Part shown: piece after piece, positions 9,108-19,051 of the stretch
How the letters are laid out: each line of letters begins with the position of its first letter
Position numbering within the stretch: position 1 is the stretch's first letter
Assembly (NCBI RefSeq): GCF_002812805.1
Contig: NZ_NMUM01000044.1
Coordinates: 186,001-250,000, forward strand
Direction of reading: 5' to 3'
Length of the DNA stretch: 64,000 nucleotides
DNA from: Microbacterium lacus
GTDB lineage: Bacteria > Actinomycetota > Actinomycetes > Actinomycetales > Microbacteriaceae
Made by a program: the position numbers and the translations under genes
The notes under the pieces: generated by a model
What the model was told of the DNA's origin: nothing
The model's input: only the letters and a program-made list of their open reading frames with translations
The model's database searches: none

Positions 9108-9140
9108 GGGAGTATCCCCGTTTCGAAACCAGGTTCCACC

Positions 9141-9848
9141 GTGTCCACCGCCACTCCCGCGCCATCCGCAGCTGCACCGCGCTTCGCACTGCGGCATGTG
9201 CAGCTCGCGCGCGCCGGAATTGCCGCCGTCGCCGCGATCATGGTCACGTTTTCGTCCGACCACTCCGCGGCGGTCGGGCTCTCGGTCTTCAGCGGTTTCG
9301 CCATCGTCACGGGCCTGATCGAGCTGGTGTCGGCCTGGCTGACCTATCCGGCTGGGCGCCGCGCCGTGCCACTCACGCTCGGTGCGCTTTCGGTCGTCGC
9401 GGGAATGCTCGCCGGGATCTTGGTCTGGCGTTCCACGACCTTCTTCTTCGCCCTGGTGATCTCATGGGCGCTCGTCACGGGGTTGATCGAGGCGATCGGG
9501 GCGCTACGCGAGCGACGCTCCCCCGCCCTGCGGGCAGAGGCGCGCGATTCGCTCGTCGTCGGCATCTTCACCGTGTTGCTCGGCCTCGGCCTGCTGCTCG
9601 TACCCGCGCAGTACGCGCTGAGCTACCGCATTGACGACGTCGACACGGAGTTCACGCTGACCGGGATCATCATCGCGGTCGGGATCTTCGGTGCCTACGC
9701 GGCGATCGTTGCGGTCTTCCTCGGAATCGCAGGCTTCTCGCCGCGCCGTGATGCCATCGACGCCGGATCGCGCGACGCGGATGTCGCGGGCACAGCCGCT
9801 CCGGACGCCCGCACTGCGCCGGCACGGCGCGAGGAGGAGAGGGCATGA
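9141..9848 (+). CDS. DUF308/HdeD-like integral membrane protein
   Basis: 235 aa with six hydrophobic segments between about residues 18 and 200, arranged as pairs as in DUF308 (HdeD-like) proteins, followed by a hydrophilic Ala/Asp/Arg-rich tail. Function in this family is not established. GTG start, weak ribosome site. The stop overlaps the next gene as ATGA, so the two are co-translated. Confidence 0.65.
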   Translation: MSTATPAPSAAAPRFALRHVQLARAGIAAVAAIMVTFSSDHSAAVGLSVFSGFAIVTGLIELVSAWLTYPAGRRAVPLTLGALSVVAGMLAGILVWRSTTFFFALVISWALVTGLIEAIGALRERRSPALRAEARDSLVVGIFTVLLGLGLLLVPAQYALSYRIDDVDTEFTLTGIIIAVGIFGAYAAIVAVFLGIAGFSPRRDAIDAGSRDADVAGTAAPDARTAPARREEERA

Positions 9849-10138
9849 CCGATCGACCCACCCGGCGCGAGCTCATGCGCCCGGTCCAGCTGCTCGGCGT
9901 CGCCTTTGTCTGCGCGGTTTTCGCCGCGGTGGTGACTTTCGTTTCCACCGGGGGCTTTCAGCCCAGCGTGGGAGTCCTCGCTCTGCCGCTGACCGCCATC
10001 ATCGGCGGCGTCACGTTCATCGTCGTGCTCCTGGGGCTGTCGCTACTGCTGCTCGCGGTCGACCCGGCGCAGGTACAGAAGCCCATCGACCGCGCCGTGC
10101 TTCTCGACGACGAGCCGGACGACGCGCCGCGTTCCTGA
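9845..10138 (+). CDS. Small two-span membrane protein of unknown function
   Basis: 97 aa; two hydrophobic helices (about residues 14-36 and 45-70) with a short Gly/Pro loop between them and a charged C-terminal tail rich in Asp (LLDDEPDDAP). Not recognised. The ATGA overlap with the preceding DUF308-like gene suggests the two products work in the same membrane complex or process. Confidence 0.7.
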   Translation: MTDRPTRRELMRPVQLLGVAFVCAVFAAVVTFVSTGGFQPSVGVLALPLTAIIGGVTFIVVLLGLSLLLLAVDPAQVQKPIDRAVLLDDEPDDAPRS

Positions 10139-10172
10139 CTCGTCCGCGGTGCGCGGGTGTCGTCTCGCTGCG

Positions 10173-10262
10173 CTCGCTCAACGGGCGACCGGGCCCGGTC
10201 ATTGAGCGAGGCCCGCAGGGCAGAGTCGAAATGACGTCGGTCACTGAGCTCGTCGAAGTGAC
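10173..10262. repeat. REP-like palindromic intergenic element
   Basis: Nested symmetry between two gene 3' ends: CTCGCTCAA (10173-10181) and TTGAGCGAG (10202-10210) flank a perfect 14-nt palindrome GACCGGGCCCGGTC (10187-10200). At 10240-10262 follows a second unit with GTCACT/AGTGAC arms around TGAGCTCGTCGA. Its reverse complement shares the core TTCGACGAGCTCAG with the element at 26438, so it belongs to a dispersed family. Confidence 0.7.
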
Positions 10263-10279
10263 TCGCAGTATCCTACCGC

Positions 10280-11662
10280 TCAGCCCTCGCGGTCGATGAG
10301 CTCCGCCGCCAAGCCCGTGTACGTCGCAGGCGTGAGGGCGAGCAGTCGGGCCCGAGCTTCTTCGCCGATGTCGAGCCCTCGCACGAACTCGGCCAGATCC
10401 GCGGAATTCACGCGACGACCCCGGGTCAGTTCCTTCAGTAGCGCGTAGGGGTCGGAGATCGTCGAGCGACCCGCGACGACCTCGGCCCGCACGACCGTCT
10501 GAATCGCCTCACCGAGCACTTCCCAGTTGGCGTCGAGGTCGGCCGAGAGCAGGTCCTGCGCGAGCGCGATCTCGTCGAGGCCGCGGCGCAGGTTGTCGAG
10601 CGCGAGCAGCGAGTGGCCGAAGGCGACGCCGATGTTGCGCTGCGTCGACGAGTCCGTGAGGTCGCGCTGCAGGCGGCTCGTCACGAGCGTCTGCGAGAGC
10701 GAGGCGAACAGCGCTCCCGCGATCTCGAGGTTCGCCTCGGCGTTCTCGAACCGGATCGGGTTGATCTTGTGCGGCATGGTCGATGACCCCGTGGCGCCCG
10801 CGATCGGGATCTGCGTGAAGTATCCGAGCGAGATGTACGTCCAGACATCCGTCGCCAGGTTGTGCAGGATGCCTCCCGCGTGACGCGCGCGGTCATAGAG
10901 CTCGACCTGCCAGTCGTGCGACTCGATCTGGGTGGTCAACGGGTTGAATCCGATTCCCAGCGATTCGACGAACTCGCGCGCAACGAGCGGCCAGTCGACA
11001 TCGGGTCCGGCGGCGAGGTGCGCGGCCCACGTGCCGGTCGCGCCCGAGAACTTGCCGAGGTATTCGGATGCCTCGATCGCCCGTTCGACCCGCGCCAGGC
11101 GAGCCGCGAAAACGGCGATCTCTTTGCCCATCGTCGTGGGCGTCGCGGGCTGGCCGTGCGTGCGCGAGAGCATGGGCGCCGCGCGGTGCTCGACCGCGAG
11201 CTCGTCGAGGCGCTTGCGTACCGCCGAGAGGGCCGGCAACCAGACACGCTCGACGGCGCGCTGAACCGTGAGCGCGTAGGCGAGTGAGTTGACGTCTTCG
11301 CTCGTGGCGGCGAAGTGCGTGAGCTCGGCGATGCGGTCCAGGCCGAGCGTGGCCAGGCGGTCGCGCACGAGGTACTCGACGGCCTTCACATCGTGCCGGG
11401 TGATCGCTTCGCGCTCGGCGAGCCAGGCGATCTCATCCGCGCCGAACGAGCGGTAGAGCTCACGCAGCGCGTCGCGCTCGGAGGCTGCCAGGGGCGTTGT
11501 TCCGAAGAGCGACCGATCGGTGAGTGCCAGCAGCCACTCGACCTCGACCTCGACCCGTGCGCGGTTGAGCCCTGCCTCGGAGAGGTACTCCGCGAGGGGC
11601 GCGACGACGCCGCGGTAACGGCCGTCGAGGGGGCTCAGGGGCTGCGGGGGAAGGGACGTCAC
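10280..11662 (-). CDS. purB: Adenylosuccinate lyase PurB
   Basis: 460 aa, matching the long (E. coli-like) PurB type. It cleaves adenylosuccinate and SAICAR in purine synthesis. Signature GSSTMPHKINP with the catalytic serine loop, plus RTHGQPATPTTMGKE and TSEDVNSLAYA, all in the expected order. The start is a GTG overlapping the stop of the upstream phosphatase gene (GTGA), so the two are co-transcribed on the minus strand. Confidence 0.96.
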   Translation of the reverse strand: MTSLPPQPLSPLDGRYRGVVAPLAEYLSEAGLNRARVEVEVEWLLALTDRSLFGTTPLAASERDALRELYRSFGADEIAWLAEREAITRHDVKAVEYLVRDRLATLGLDRIAELTHFAATSEDVNSLAYALTVQRAVERVWLPALSAVRKRLDELAVEHRAAPMLSRTHGQPATPTTMGKEIAVFAARLARVERAIEASEYLGKFSGATGTWAAHLAAGPDVDWPLVAREFVESLGIGFNPLTTQIESHDWQVELYDRARHAGGILHNLATDVWTYISLGYFTQIPIAGATGSSTMPHKINPIRFENAEANLEIAGALFASLSQTLVTSRLQRDLTDSSTQRNIGVAFGHSLLALDNLRRGLDEIALAQDLLSADLDANWEVLGEAIQTVVRAEVVAGRSTISDPYALLKELTRGRRVNSADLAEFVRGLDIGEEARARLLALTPATYTGLAAELIDREG

Positions 11663-12204
11663 GGGGATGCTCCGAACGGGAAGGCGGCGGTGCGCGATCC
11701 CGGACGAAGGGCGGGTTCGAGCTGGCGGAAGAGCGACCGGGTCGCGTCCTCGATCATACCGAGCACGTCATCGAACATTTCGGTGGCGGCGTAGTACGGG
11801 TCCGGAACATCGAGCGTCGTCGGGCTGGGGAGGAACCCCAGCAGCAGGGCGACCTTGTCCGCATCCTCTTCCGTGCGTGCCCATCCCCGCAGGATCCGTT
11901 CGTGGCTGCGATCGAGCGCGACCACGAGGTCGTTGACGTCGAACGTATCGGCCGTGAACTGTCGGGCCCGATGGCGGCTGCCGTCGTATCCGCGGCGCTG
12001 AAGGGCCGCGAGGGTACGCTCGTCGCCCTGCTCGCCCACGTGCCAGTCGCCCGTGCCGGCGCTGCTCGAGGCGACGCGTGCGCCGTGACCCGAGGCATCC
12101 GCGAGCTGCCGGAAGACGACCTCGGCCATCGGTGAGCGACAGATGTTGCCCGTGCAGACGAACACGACGCGGAAGGGCGCTGAGGCGTCCAGGTTCCGCG
12201 TCAT
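11659..12204 (-). CDS. Low-molecular-weight protein-tyrosine phosphatase
   Basis: 181 aa. The P-loop VCTGNICRSPMAE (CX5R with Cys nucleophile and Arg) lies near residue 17, and the general-acid motif is DVPDPYY near residue 138, both diagnostic of LMW-PTPs. It removes phosphate from protein tyrosines; targets unknown. It sits directly upstream of purB with a GTGA overlap. Divergent from the WXG100-like gene. The much longer in-frame extension upstream has no coding support and is ignored. Confidence 0.92.
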   Translation of the reverse strand: MTRNLDASAPFRVVFVCTGNICRSPMAEVVFRQLADASGHGARVASSSAGTGDWHVGEQGDERTLAALQRRGYDGSRHRARQFTADTFDVNDLVVALDRSHERILRGWARTEEDADKVALLLGFLPSPTTLDVPDPYYAATEMFDDVLGMIEDATRSLFRQLEPALRPGSRTAAFPFGASP

Positions 12205-12294
12205 CCGCCCATTCTGCCCGCCCGCCTCTCTCCGCGCACTCTCTGCATCTCCTCCCCACGGGCGGAGGACGCCCATAATCCCCCATTTCGAGCG

Positions 12295-12660
12295 ATGCGG
12301 ACCGGAGTGAGGCCCCGGCACGGCCACCCTGAATCGGTGCCCGCTGCCGCCTTTCCCCGCTCCCCGCCGCCCGATCGCGAGTACGACGCCTCCGATGCGT
12401 GGCTCGCCGACCTCGTGACGGCGGCGCTGACGCTCGTCCGGGCCGTTGCCGCGGAGTCGGAGTCGGTCGCTGCGGCCCTGATCGCGCTCGAGGGGCGGGT
12501 GTCGTGGGAGGGTCCGGCCGCCCGAGACTTCCGGCGGCGCGCCGGTGCCCTCTCGGCCGACGGATCGGCCAGTTCCGCGGCGCTGGATGCGCTCGTCGAT
12601 GACATTCGAGCTCTCCGCAATCGCGTCTGGACGCTGACGGAGGCGGCGCCCCATGGCTGA
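12295..12660 (+). CDS. WXG100-like small helical protein
   Basis: 121 aa. After a Pro/Arg-rich start it has two amphipathic helices (about residues 33-65 and 78-115) joined by a turn with the WXG motif in VSWEGPAARDF. This is the ESAT-6/WXG100 architecture, though longer than the usual 100 aa; an in-frame GTG at 12337 would give 107 aa and is an equally possible start. It overlaps the next gene by 8 nt. No EccC/EssC machinery is in the window, so secretion by a type VII system is inference. Confidence 0.6.
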   Translation: MRTGVRPRHGHPESVPAAAFPRSPPPDREYDASDAWLADLVTAALTLVRAVAAESESVAAALIALEGRVSWEGPAARDFRRRAGALSADGSASSAALDALVDDIRALRNRVWTLTEAAPHG

Positions 12661-14029
12661 TGACCTCGACATCCGATCGAGCGGCGCCGCCGCGATCGAC
12701 ACGTCCAGTTTGCGGAGCGCCGCGAACGCGGGGCGTGCACTGGCCAATCGGCTGCGCTGCATGGACGCGCCTCTCGACCTCGCCGCGGGATTCATCGCGT
12801 CGGTGCCGGGACTGCGCGCGGCCCGCGACGTGCAGCACGAGCTGGCGCGCGAGGCGCGACGGGTCGAAGGACTGGCCGAGGACTGCGAGCGCCTCTCAGT
12901 CGCTCTCGACCAGTCGGCCGACCTGTACGAGCTCATCGAGGTCCATGCCGCGTGGTACCTCTCGCAGCACGGCGACGCCGAGCGCACGGCCCTCGAAGCC
13001 CGGGCGGGTGTGCTCGGTACGCGGCTGTGGGGCGTCTCGGGGTCGGACGCGGCGTTCGAGATGCTGCTGCGAACGGGTGCGTTCGGGGATGGCGACAGCG
13101 GCGGCGCCCTTCGGATGCAGGCGGCCCTGGGCGCGGGTCTGGTCGGCGGAGCGTGGGCAGCGCCGCTCGGGTTCGCACTCGTCGCCGGCCTGCAGCTCGC
13201 CGCGGCGGGAGCCAGGAGTACCCGGGTGAACGCCGTACGAGCGCCCACCGCATCCGCGTCCCCGTCGCCCGCAGTGCGCCGGGAAGTCACCGTCACTCCC
13301 CTGCGCCGCATGGTGGCAGCGCCGGTCGCGGGTTTCGCCGATGCCGGGAAGCGCCTCTCGGGCCCCGAAGGCGCGCGCGTCCGTGTGGAGCGCTACACGA
13401 TGCCGAGCGGCGGACGCGAGTGGGTCGTATACGTCACGGGCACCCAGAGTGTCGCGCTCGATGGACCCGAGCCGTTCGACATGCGCTCCAACCTCGCGCT
13501 CTACTCGGGTCAGGATGCCGCGGCGAGTGCTGCCGTTCGCGCTGCCCTGGCCGATGCCGGGGTCAGCCCCGGCGAGCCCGTGCACGCCGTTGCCCACTCC
13601 CAGGGCGCGATGGCGGCGGAGCTGCTCGCACGTGAGGGCGAGTACGACGTCCGAACGCTCGTGACCTTCGGCGCCCCGACGACGGATCCCCTTCCCGCCG
13701 ACGTGACCGCGGTCACGATCCGCCACACCGACGATCCCGTGGCCGCCCTCGCCGGTTCGGTGCCCACCGCTGAGCGCGGCGCGCAGGGCGGCTTCGTCGC
13801 CGAGCGCATGGCCGACCCGCTCCCGGGACTACACGACATCACGATGCCGGCACACGCTCTGACTGCCTACGTCGAAACGGGGGCATTGCTGGATGCCTCC
13901 GCGGACCCGCGTGCCCGGGGAATCGACACCCTCTGGAACCGACTGGGAACGGCGGAGTCCGTGCAGGTCACCGAATACAGCGCGCGACGCGTCAGTCGCG
14001 GCGACGCTGGCGCTGGGGGCGCAGGATGA
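12653..14029 (+). CDS. Alpha/beta-hydrolase with helical N-terminus, partner of the WXG100-like protein
   Basis: 458 aa. The first ~130 residues are predicted mainly helical, followed by a hydrophobic Gly/Ala-rich stretch (about 160-190). The C-terminal half is an alpha/beta hydrolase: nucleophile elbow VAHSQGAMAAE (GxSxG-like AHSQG), then strand TLVTFGAPT as in lipases, acidic HTDDPV and a later His in GLHDI or PAH. It starts 8 nt inside the preceding WXG100-like gene. The layout suggests an envelope-associated or type VII-exported esterase, but no secretion signal can be proven. Its 3' end overlaps the convergent holin-like gene by 38 nt. Confidence 0.7.
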   Translation: MADDLDIRSSGAAAIDTSSLRSAANAGRALANRLRCMDAPLDLAAGFIASVPGLRAARDVQHELAREARRVEGLAEDCERLSVALDQSADLYELIEVHAAWYLSQHGDAERTALEARAGVLGTRLWGVSGSDAAFEMLLRTGAFGDGDSGGALRMQAALGAGLVGGAWAAPLGFALVAGLQLAAAGARSTRVNAVRAPTASASPSPAVRREVTVTPLRRMVAAPVAGFADAGKRLSGPEGARVRVERYTMPSGGREWVVYVTGTQSVALDGPEPFDMRSNLALYSGQDAAASAAVRAALADAGVSPGEPVHAVAHSQGAMAAELLAREGEYDVRTLVTFGAPTTDPLPADVTAVTIRHTDDPVAALAGSVPTAERGAQGGFVAERMADPLPGLHDITMPAHALTAYVETGALLDASADPRARGIDTLWNRLGTAESVQVTEYSARRVSRGDAGAGGAG

Positions 14030-14393
14030 TGCCGAAGATCCCGTTGATCACGGCGATGATCAGGGCCGCCAGAACGCCCCACCAGAAGTCGCCGACGGTC
14101 AGGCCAAACCCGAACCACGACGTGACCCAGGCCGTCAGCCAGAGCAGAAAACCGTTGATGATCAGGGAAATGAGACCGAGAGTGAGGATGTAGAGCGGGA
14201 AAGCGATGATCTTGACCACCGTGCCGATGACGGTGTTCACGAGCGCGAAGATCGCGGCGACCAGCAACAGGGTCAGCACGAGCTGGAGCGTCTCCCCCGG
14301 AGCGAACGGGGTGACCCTCACCTGCAGATCCGGGATCAGGGTGACGACCCAGATCGCGAACGCATTGATGACGACACGGACGATGAATCGCAT
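13992..14393 (-). CDS. Phage-holin-superfamily IV-like membrane protein (PF04020 type)
   Basis: 133 aa, four hydrophobic helices covering nearly the whole chain, starting [16 protein letters not shown] and with the family-typical [23 protein letters not shown] segment. Chromosomal members are common in actinobacteria and are not linked to phage; function unknown. The ATG at 14393 matches the usual family start; a longer in-frame start would add an Arg-rich non-family stretch. It overlaps the convergent hydrolase gene by 38 nt. Confidence 0.82.
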   Translation of the reverse strand: MRFIVRVVINAFAIWVVTLIPDLQVRVTPFAPGETLQLVLTLLLVAAIFALVNTVIGTVVKIIAFPLYILTLGLISLIINGFLLWLTAWVTSWFGFGLTVGDFWWGVLAALIIAVINGIFGIILRPQRQRRRD

Positions 14394-14444
14394 GATCCCG
14401 AGTCTCCCACGGCGGGCATCCGCGCGTCTCCCCCACCCGCCTCG

Positions 14445-14457
14445 TAGACTCGACCGG
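14445..14457 (+). promoter_or_regulatory. Leaderless-type -10 box for the HisC-like gene
   Basis: TAGACT at 14445-14450, 7 nt before the GTG at 14458. Confidence 0.55.
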
Positions 14458-15570
14458 GTGACCGACTCGCCCGCCGCACCCGTGCGACTCCGCCCCGAGA
14501 TAGCCGCCCTGCCTGCGTATCGACAGGGCAAGCAGGCGGATGGCTCGGCTCACAAGCTCTCCAGCAACGAGAACCCCTTCGGGCCCCTTCCCGGGGTGCT
14601 CGAGGCCGTCGCCGCAGCATCCGGCATCAACCGCTACCCGGACGCCACAGCGGGACGCCTGCGCGGCGCGCTCGCCACGCGATTCGGGGTCGACGAGGAT
14701 CGGGTGCACGCAGCCGCGGGAAGCGTGGCTATCCTCGCGCAACTGATTTCGGCGGCGGCAGGCCCCGGCGACGAGGTTCTCTATGCCTGGCGGTCGTTCG
14801 AGGCTTATCCCAATCTCGTGACGGTCGCCGGTGCGACGAGCGTCACGGTGCCGCTGACGGCCGACGGGCGTCACGATCTTCCGGCGATGGCGGCGGCGGT
14901 CACCGAGCGGACCCGAGTCGTGATCGTCTGCACTCCGAACAACCCGACGGGGCCGACTGTGCGCCGCGACGATTTCGACGCGTTCCTGGCCGCGCTCCCC
15001 CACGACCTGCTGGTGCTGCTCGACGAGGCTTACGCCGAGTTCGTCACCGACCCCGACGCGGTGAATGGTCTGGGTGCCACCGGATACCTCGACCATCCGC
15101 AGGTGGTGGTGCTCCGCACCTTCTCCAAGGCCTACGGCCTCGCGGGACTGCGAATCGGCTACGCGGTCGGCGATGCGTCGATCCTCTCCGCCGCGCGCAG
15201 CACAGCTATCCCCCTGTCGGTCACGGCCCAGGGTGAGGCGGCGGCACTGGCCAGCCTCGAGGCGGAACCGATTCTGCGCGGTCGTGTCGCGGAACTCGTG
15301 GAGCGGCGCGATCGCCTCGCCGGTGGGCTGCGGGATCTCGGCTGGCGTGTGCCCGAAGCGCAGGGCAACTTCGTCTGGCTGGCGACCGGTCCGGAGACGG
15401 CTCGGACGGCCGAGGCCTTCGAAGAGGCCGGTCTGATCGTGCGGCCGTTCGTCGGCGAGGGAGTCCGTATCTCCGTGGGCGAAGAAGAATCTGTCGAGAA
15501 GGTCCTACGCGTCGCGGCATCCATTGTGCAGAACCTCCCGGAAGACCATCCGGTGCGGACGTTAGCGTAG
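14458..15570 (+). CDS. HisC-type histidinol-phosphate/aromatic aminotransferase
   Basis: 370 aa. Fold-type I PLP enzyme of the HisC family: [11 protein letters not shown] near the start, [19 protein letters not shown] and the PLP-lysine block [15 protein letters not shown]. Full length. In actinobacteria this group includes both HisC2 and the aromatic transaminase Pat; no other his genes are near, so an aromatic amino acid role is as likely as histidine synthesis. The GTG at 14458 is set by the -10 box 7 nt upstream. The 2-oxoacid dehydrogenase operon follows 5 nt after the stop. Confidence 0.85.
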   Translation: MTDSPAAPVRLRPEIAALPAYRQGKQADGSAHKLSSNENPFGPLPGVLEAVAAASGINRYPDATAGRLRGALATRFGVDEDRVHAAAGSVAILAQLISAAAGPGDEVLYAWRSFEAYPNLVTVAGATSVTVPLTADGRHDLPAMAAAVTERTRVVIVCTPNNPTGPTVRRDDFDAFLAALPHDLLVLLDEAYAEFVTDPDAVNGLGATGYLDHPQVVVLRTFSKAYGLAGLRIGYAVGDASILSAARSTAIPLSVTAQGEAAALASLEAEPILRGRVAELVERRDRLAGGLRDLGWRVPEAQGNFVWLATGPETARTAEAFEEAGLIVRPFVGEGVRISVGEEESVEKVLRVAASIVQNLPEDHPVRTLA

Positions 15571-15575
15571 GGCAG
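15563..15575 (+). promoter_or_regulatory. Leaderless-type -10 box for the E1-alpha gene
   Basis: TAGCGT at 15563-15568 lies over the last codons of the preceding gene, 7 nt before the GTG at 15576. The E1-E2 operon could thus have its own promoter. Confidence 0.45.
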
Positions 15576-16706
15576 GTGGATCCGCTCGAAGCACCAGACG
15601 TCGTGCGCGTACTCGCCGCAGACGGAACGTTCTCCCCGACCGAGTCGGCCGAGCCCTACCTGGCCTTGATCGATTCCCTCTCCGAGGAAGAGCTGCAGGG
15701 CTTCTACCGCGACATGGTGGTCATCCGCGCCTTCGACCGCGAGGCGACCAACCTGCAACGCCAGGGGCAGCTCGCCCTCTGGCCGCCGAGCTTCGGCCAG
15801 GAGGCCGCTCAGGTCGGGTCTGCCCGGGCGACCCGACCGCAGGATCACGTCTTCCCCTCGTACCGCGAGCACGCCGTGTGCATGATCCGCGGGGTCGACC
15901 TGGTCGACATCATCCGCGTCATGCGCGGGCACTCGCACGGTGGCTGGAACCCGAGGGATCCCCGCAACGGCAACACGAACATCTACACACTGGTGCTCGG
16001 TTCGCAGACTCTGCACGCTACGGGCGTCGCGATGGGCTTCGGGCTCGACGGGCTGAGCGGGTCGGGCGACCCCGAGCGCGATCAGGCCGTCATCGTCTAC
16101 TACGGCGACGGCGCTTCGAGCCAGGGCGACGTCCACGAGGCGATGGTCTTCGCCGCGAGTTACGCGACGCCCGAGGTCTTCTTCTTGCAGAACAACCGGT
16201 GGGCTATCTCGGTGCCCGTTGCGACGCAGTCACGGACGCCGCTGGTCAACCGCGGCGCGGGCTACGGAATGCCGAGCATCCAGGTGGACGGCAACGACGT
16301 GCTCGCCAGCTACGCCGTCACGCGCATCGCGCTGGACGAGGCGCGCTCGGGTCTCGGACCTCGCGCGATCGAGGCGATGACGTACCGGATGGGTGCTCAC
16401 ACGACGAGCGACGACCCGACGAAGTACCGCACGGGCGACGAAGAATCCACCTGGGCGGGACGCGATCCCATCATGCGGATGCGGGCATATCTCGAGGGGC
16501 GCGGAGCATCCGACACCTTCTTCGCCGATGTCGAAGAGCAAGCCCATGCGCTTGCCGACGACACGCGTCTCCGCACACCGAACCTTCCGCTCCCGACGGT
16601 GGCGTCGATCTTCGAGCACGTATACACCGAGCCGCATCCACTGATGCAAGAGCAGCTCGCCTGGGTGCAAGAGTACGAAGCCTCGTTCGAGGAGGGGGAC
16701 GTATGA
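15576..16706 (+). CDS. 2-oxoacid dehydrogenase E1 component, alpha subunit
   Basis: 376 aa. Thiamine-diphosphate motif YYGDGASSQGDVHEAMVFA ending in the FLQNNRWAIS block (GDG...NN), and the phosphorylation-loop-like region YRMGAHTTSDDPTKYR. With E1 beta and E2 next door it decarboxylates a 2-oxo acid and loads the acyl group on lipoate. Branched-chain 2-oxo acid or pyruvate are both possible; actinobacteria usually have a separate AceE-type pyruvate enzyme, which favours the branched-chain assignment. Stop overlaps the E1 beta start (ATGA). Confidence 0.9.
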   Translation: MDPLEAPDVVRVLAADGTFSPTESAEPYLALIDSLSEEELQGFYRDMVVIRAFDREATNLQRQGQLALWPPSFGQEAAQVGSARATRPQDHVFPSYREHAVCMIRGVDLVDIIRVMRGHSHGGWNPRDPRNGNTNIYTLVLGSQTLHATGVAMGFGLDGLSGSGDPERDQAVIVYYGDGASSQGDVHEAMVFAASYATPEVFFLQNNRWAISVPVATQSRTPLVNRGAGYGMPSIQVDGNDVLASYAVTRIALDEARSGLGPRAIEAMTYRMGAHTTSDDPTKYRTGDEESTWAGRDPIMRMRAYLEGRGASDTFFADVEEQAHALADDTRLRTPNLPLPTVASIFEHVYTEPHPLMQEQLAWVQEYEASFEEGDV

Positions 16707-17686
16707 ACGCGCCCCAGAACATGCCGCTGAGCAAGGCCCTCAACGCCGGGCTGCGCAAAGCGATGGAACGCAGCGACCGCGTGCTCATGATGGGCGAGGA
16801 CATCGGGCCACTGGGCGGCGTCTTCCGCATCACCGAGGGGCTCCACGCGGAGTTCGGCCCGAACCGCGTGATCGACACCCCGCTCGCCGAGTCCGGAATC
16901 GTCGGCACCGCGATCGGCCTGGCCATGGGCGGATTCCGGCCGGTGTGCGAGATCCAGTTCGACGGATTCGTCTACCCGGCCTTTGATCAGATCACGTCAC
17001 AGCTCGCGAAGATCACGAACCGCATGCAGGGCGCACTGAGCATGCCCGTCGTGATCCGCATCCCCTATGGCGGGCACATCGGCGCGATCGAACACCACCA
17101 AGAGAGTCCGGAGGCGTACTTCACGCACACCGCGGGACTTCGGGTCGTCAGCCCGTCGACACCGAACGACGCCTACTGGATGATTCAGGACGCGATCTTC
17201 TCCGATGACCCCGTCATCTTCCTCGAGCCGAAGAGCAAATACTGGCAGAAGGGCGAGGTCGACCTGACTTCTCCCCCGGTCGGCCTGCACGAGAGCCGTC
17301 TCGTGCGTCGCGGAACGGATGTGACCCTCGTCGGTCACGGCGCCATGGTCACGACCCTGCTGCAGGCCGCGGCTCTCGCCGAGGCCGAAGGCATCAGCTG
17401 CGAAGTGATCGATCTGCGCTCGCTCTCGCCGGTGGACTACGGTCCCATCCTGGATTCGGTGCGTTCCACGGGACGCATGGTCTATGCGCAGGAGGCGCCG
17501 GGCTTCACGAGCCTCGGAAGCGAGATCGCCGCAACCGTCACAGAGCGCGCCTTCTACTCCCTCGAGGCGCCGGTTCTGCGCGTGTCGGGCTTCGATGCGC
17601 CGTTCCCCCCGGCGAAGCTCGAGGGCACATACCTCCCCGACGCCGACCGCGTCCTCGAGGCCGTCGACCGGGCCCTGGCATACTGA
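16703..17686 (+). CDS. 2-oxoacid dehydrogenase E1 component, beta subunit
   Basis: 327 aa, full length for the family. Begins [18 protein letters not shown]; contains the ThDP-activating glutamate region [29 protein letters not shown], and the C-terminal transketolase-like domain with [11 protein letters not shown] and [16 protein letters not shown], a signature of the alpha2beta2 E1 enzymes. Translation is coupled to E1 alpha by the ATGA overlap. Confidence 0.92.
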   Translation: MNAPQNMPLSKALNAGLRKAMERSDRVLMMGEDIGPLGGVFRITEGLHAEFGPNRVIDTPLAESGIVGTAIGLAMGGFRPVCEIQFDGFVYPAFDQITSQLAKITNRMQGALSMPVVIRIPYGGHIGAIEHHQESPEAYFTHTAGLRVVSPSTPNDAYWMIQDAIFSDDPVIFLEPKSKYWQKGEVDLTSPPVGLHESRLVRRGTDVTLVGHGAMVTTLLQAAALAEAEGISCEVIDLRSLSPVDYGPILDSVRSTGRMVYAQEAPGFTSLGSEIAATVTERAFYSLEAPVLRVSGFDAPFPPAKLEGTYLPDADRVLEAVDRALAY

Positions 17687-17714
17687 GCCCTGGTTCCCGC
17701 GGAAAGGATCCCGC

Positions 17715-19040
17715 ATGAGCACGCAGACGTTCCTCCTCCCCGATGTCGGTGAGGGATTGACCGAGGCCGAGATCGTGACCTGGCGGGTCGCGCCGGGTGA
17801 CGAGGTGAAGGTCAACGACGTCCTCGTCGAGATCGAGACTGCGAAGTCGCTTGTCGAGCTGCCCTCGCCGTTCGCCGGCACCGTGAGTGAGCTGCTCGCG
17901 GGGGAAGGCGAGACGGTGAACGTCGGAGCGCCGATCATCACGATCGGCGAGGCGGGAGCCGATGCACCGCCGCCGAACACCGCGCCCACCGAGGTGGGAG
18001 AGGCGACCGGCGGAGCCGTACTCGTGGGCTATGGCACGGGCGGCGCCGTCACCTCGCGCCGGCGCAAGACGGCGGAACGTCCGGTCGCCGCGTCCATCGG
18101 TGTCGTCGCGAAGCCGCCGATTCGCAAGCTGGCTCGCGACCTCGGGGTCAACCTGAGCGATGTGGCCGCCAGCGGAGACGCGGGCGAGGTGACGCGCGAG
18201 GATGTCGTGCGTCACGCGTCGCAGGCCAGCGTCTTCCGCAACATCGAGACTCCCGAGTGGGGGGCCGTGCGCGAAGAGACAATCCCGGTACCCGAGGCGG
18301 CGCCCGCGGAGACCAGCCCGAAGGCAGCCTCGGCGGATTCCCGCGAGGAGTCCATCCCGGTACGCGGCGTGCGCAAGGCCACAGCCACGGCGATGACGAG
18401 CAGTGCATACACCGCGCCGCATGTATCTGTGTGGGTTGATGTGGATGCATCGCGCACGATGGAACTCGTCAAGCGCCTCAAGACATCCCCTGACTTCGCG
18501 GACGTCAAGGTTTCCCCGCTCCTGATCATGGCTCGTGCCGTCATCTGGGCCGTTCGTCGCACTCCTATGGTCAACGCGGCATGGGTCGACACGGATGAGG
18601 GTGCGCAGATCCGCGTGCGTCATTACGTCAATCTCGGCATTGCTGCCGCCACGCCGCGAGGGCTGCTCGTCCCGAACATCAAGGACGCGCAGGATCTGAA
18701 TATGCGCGAACTGGCACGTGCCCTTGAGAAGCTCACGATGACGGCGCGCGAGGGAAAGACGACGCCCGAAGATCAGCGCGGAGGCACGGTCACGATCACG
18801 AACATCGGAGTGTTCGGCGTCGATGCCGGTACCCCGATCATCAACCCGGGCGAGGTCGGAATCGTCGCGCTCGGCGCCATCCGCCAGAAGCCGTGGGTCG
18901 TCGACGGCGAGGTCCGACCGCGTTGGGTGACGACGGTCTCGGGCTCATTCGATCACCGCGTCGTGGATGGCGACGGGGTGTCTCGGTTCATCGCCGACAT
19001 CGCTTCGGTGCTCGAAGAGCCCGCACTTCTGCTCGACTAG
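17715..19040 (+). CDS. Dihydrolipoamide acyltransferase (E2) of the 2-oxoacid dehydrogenase complex
   Basis: 441 aa. One lipoyl domain (residues 1-80) with the lipoylation lysine in [10 protein letters not shown], an Ala/Pro-rich linker, a peripheral-subunit-binding domain ([18 protein letters not shown]...GEVTREDV) and the trimeric catalytic domain with [12 protein letters not shown] and the catalytic DHRVVDG near the end. GGAAAGGA ribosome site 4 nt before the ATG. No E3 (lipoamide dehydrogenase) gene follows, so E3 must be supplied from elsewhere. Confidence 0.93.
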   Translation: MSTQTFLLPDVGEGLTEAEIVTWRVAPGDEVKVNDVLVEIETAKSLVELPSPFAGTVSELLAGEGETVNVGAPIITIGEAGADAPPPNTAPTEVGEATGGAVLVGYGTGGAVTSRRRKTAERPVAASIGVVAKPPIRKLARDLGVNLSDVAASGDAGEVTREDVVRHASQASVFRNIETPEWGAVREETIPVPEAAPAETSPKAASADSREESIPVRGVRKATATAMTSSAYTAPHVSVWVDVDASRTMELVKRLKTSPDFADVKVSPLLIMARAVIWAVRRTPMVNAAWVDTDEGAQIRVRHYVNLGIAAATPRGLLVPNIKDAQDLNMRELARALEKLTMTAREGKTTPEDQRGGTVTITNIGVFGVDAGTPIINPGEVGIVALGAIRQKPWVVDGEVRPRWVTTVSGSFDHRVVDGDGVSRFIADIASVLEEPALLLD

Positions 19041-19051
19041 ACATCCGCGCG

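Noticed and set aside
11659..13311. Long N-terminal extension of the phosphatase to about 550 aa
   Set aside because: The extension runs antisense through the WXG100-like and hydrolase genes and has no domain; the family start is at 12204.
13992..14393. Prophage marker (holin)
   Set aside because: This holin-superfamily IV type is a common chromosomal membrane protein in actinobacteria; no other phage gene is near.
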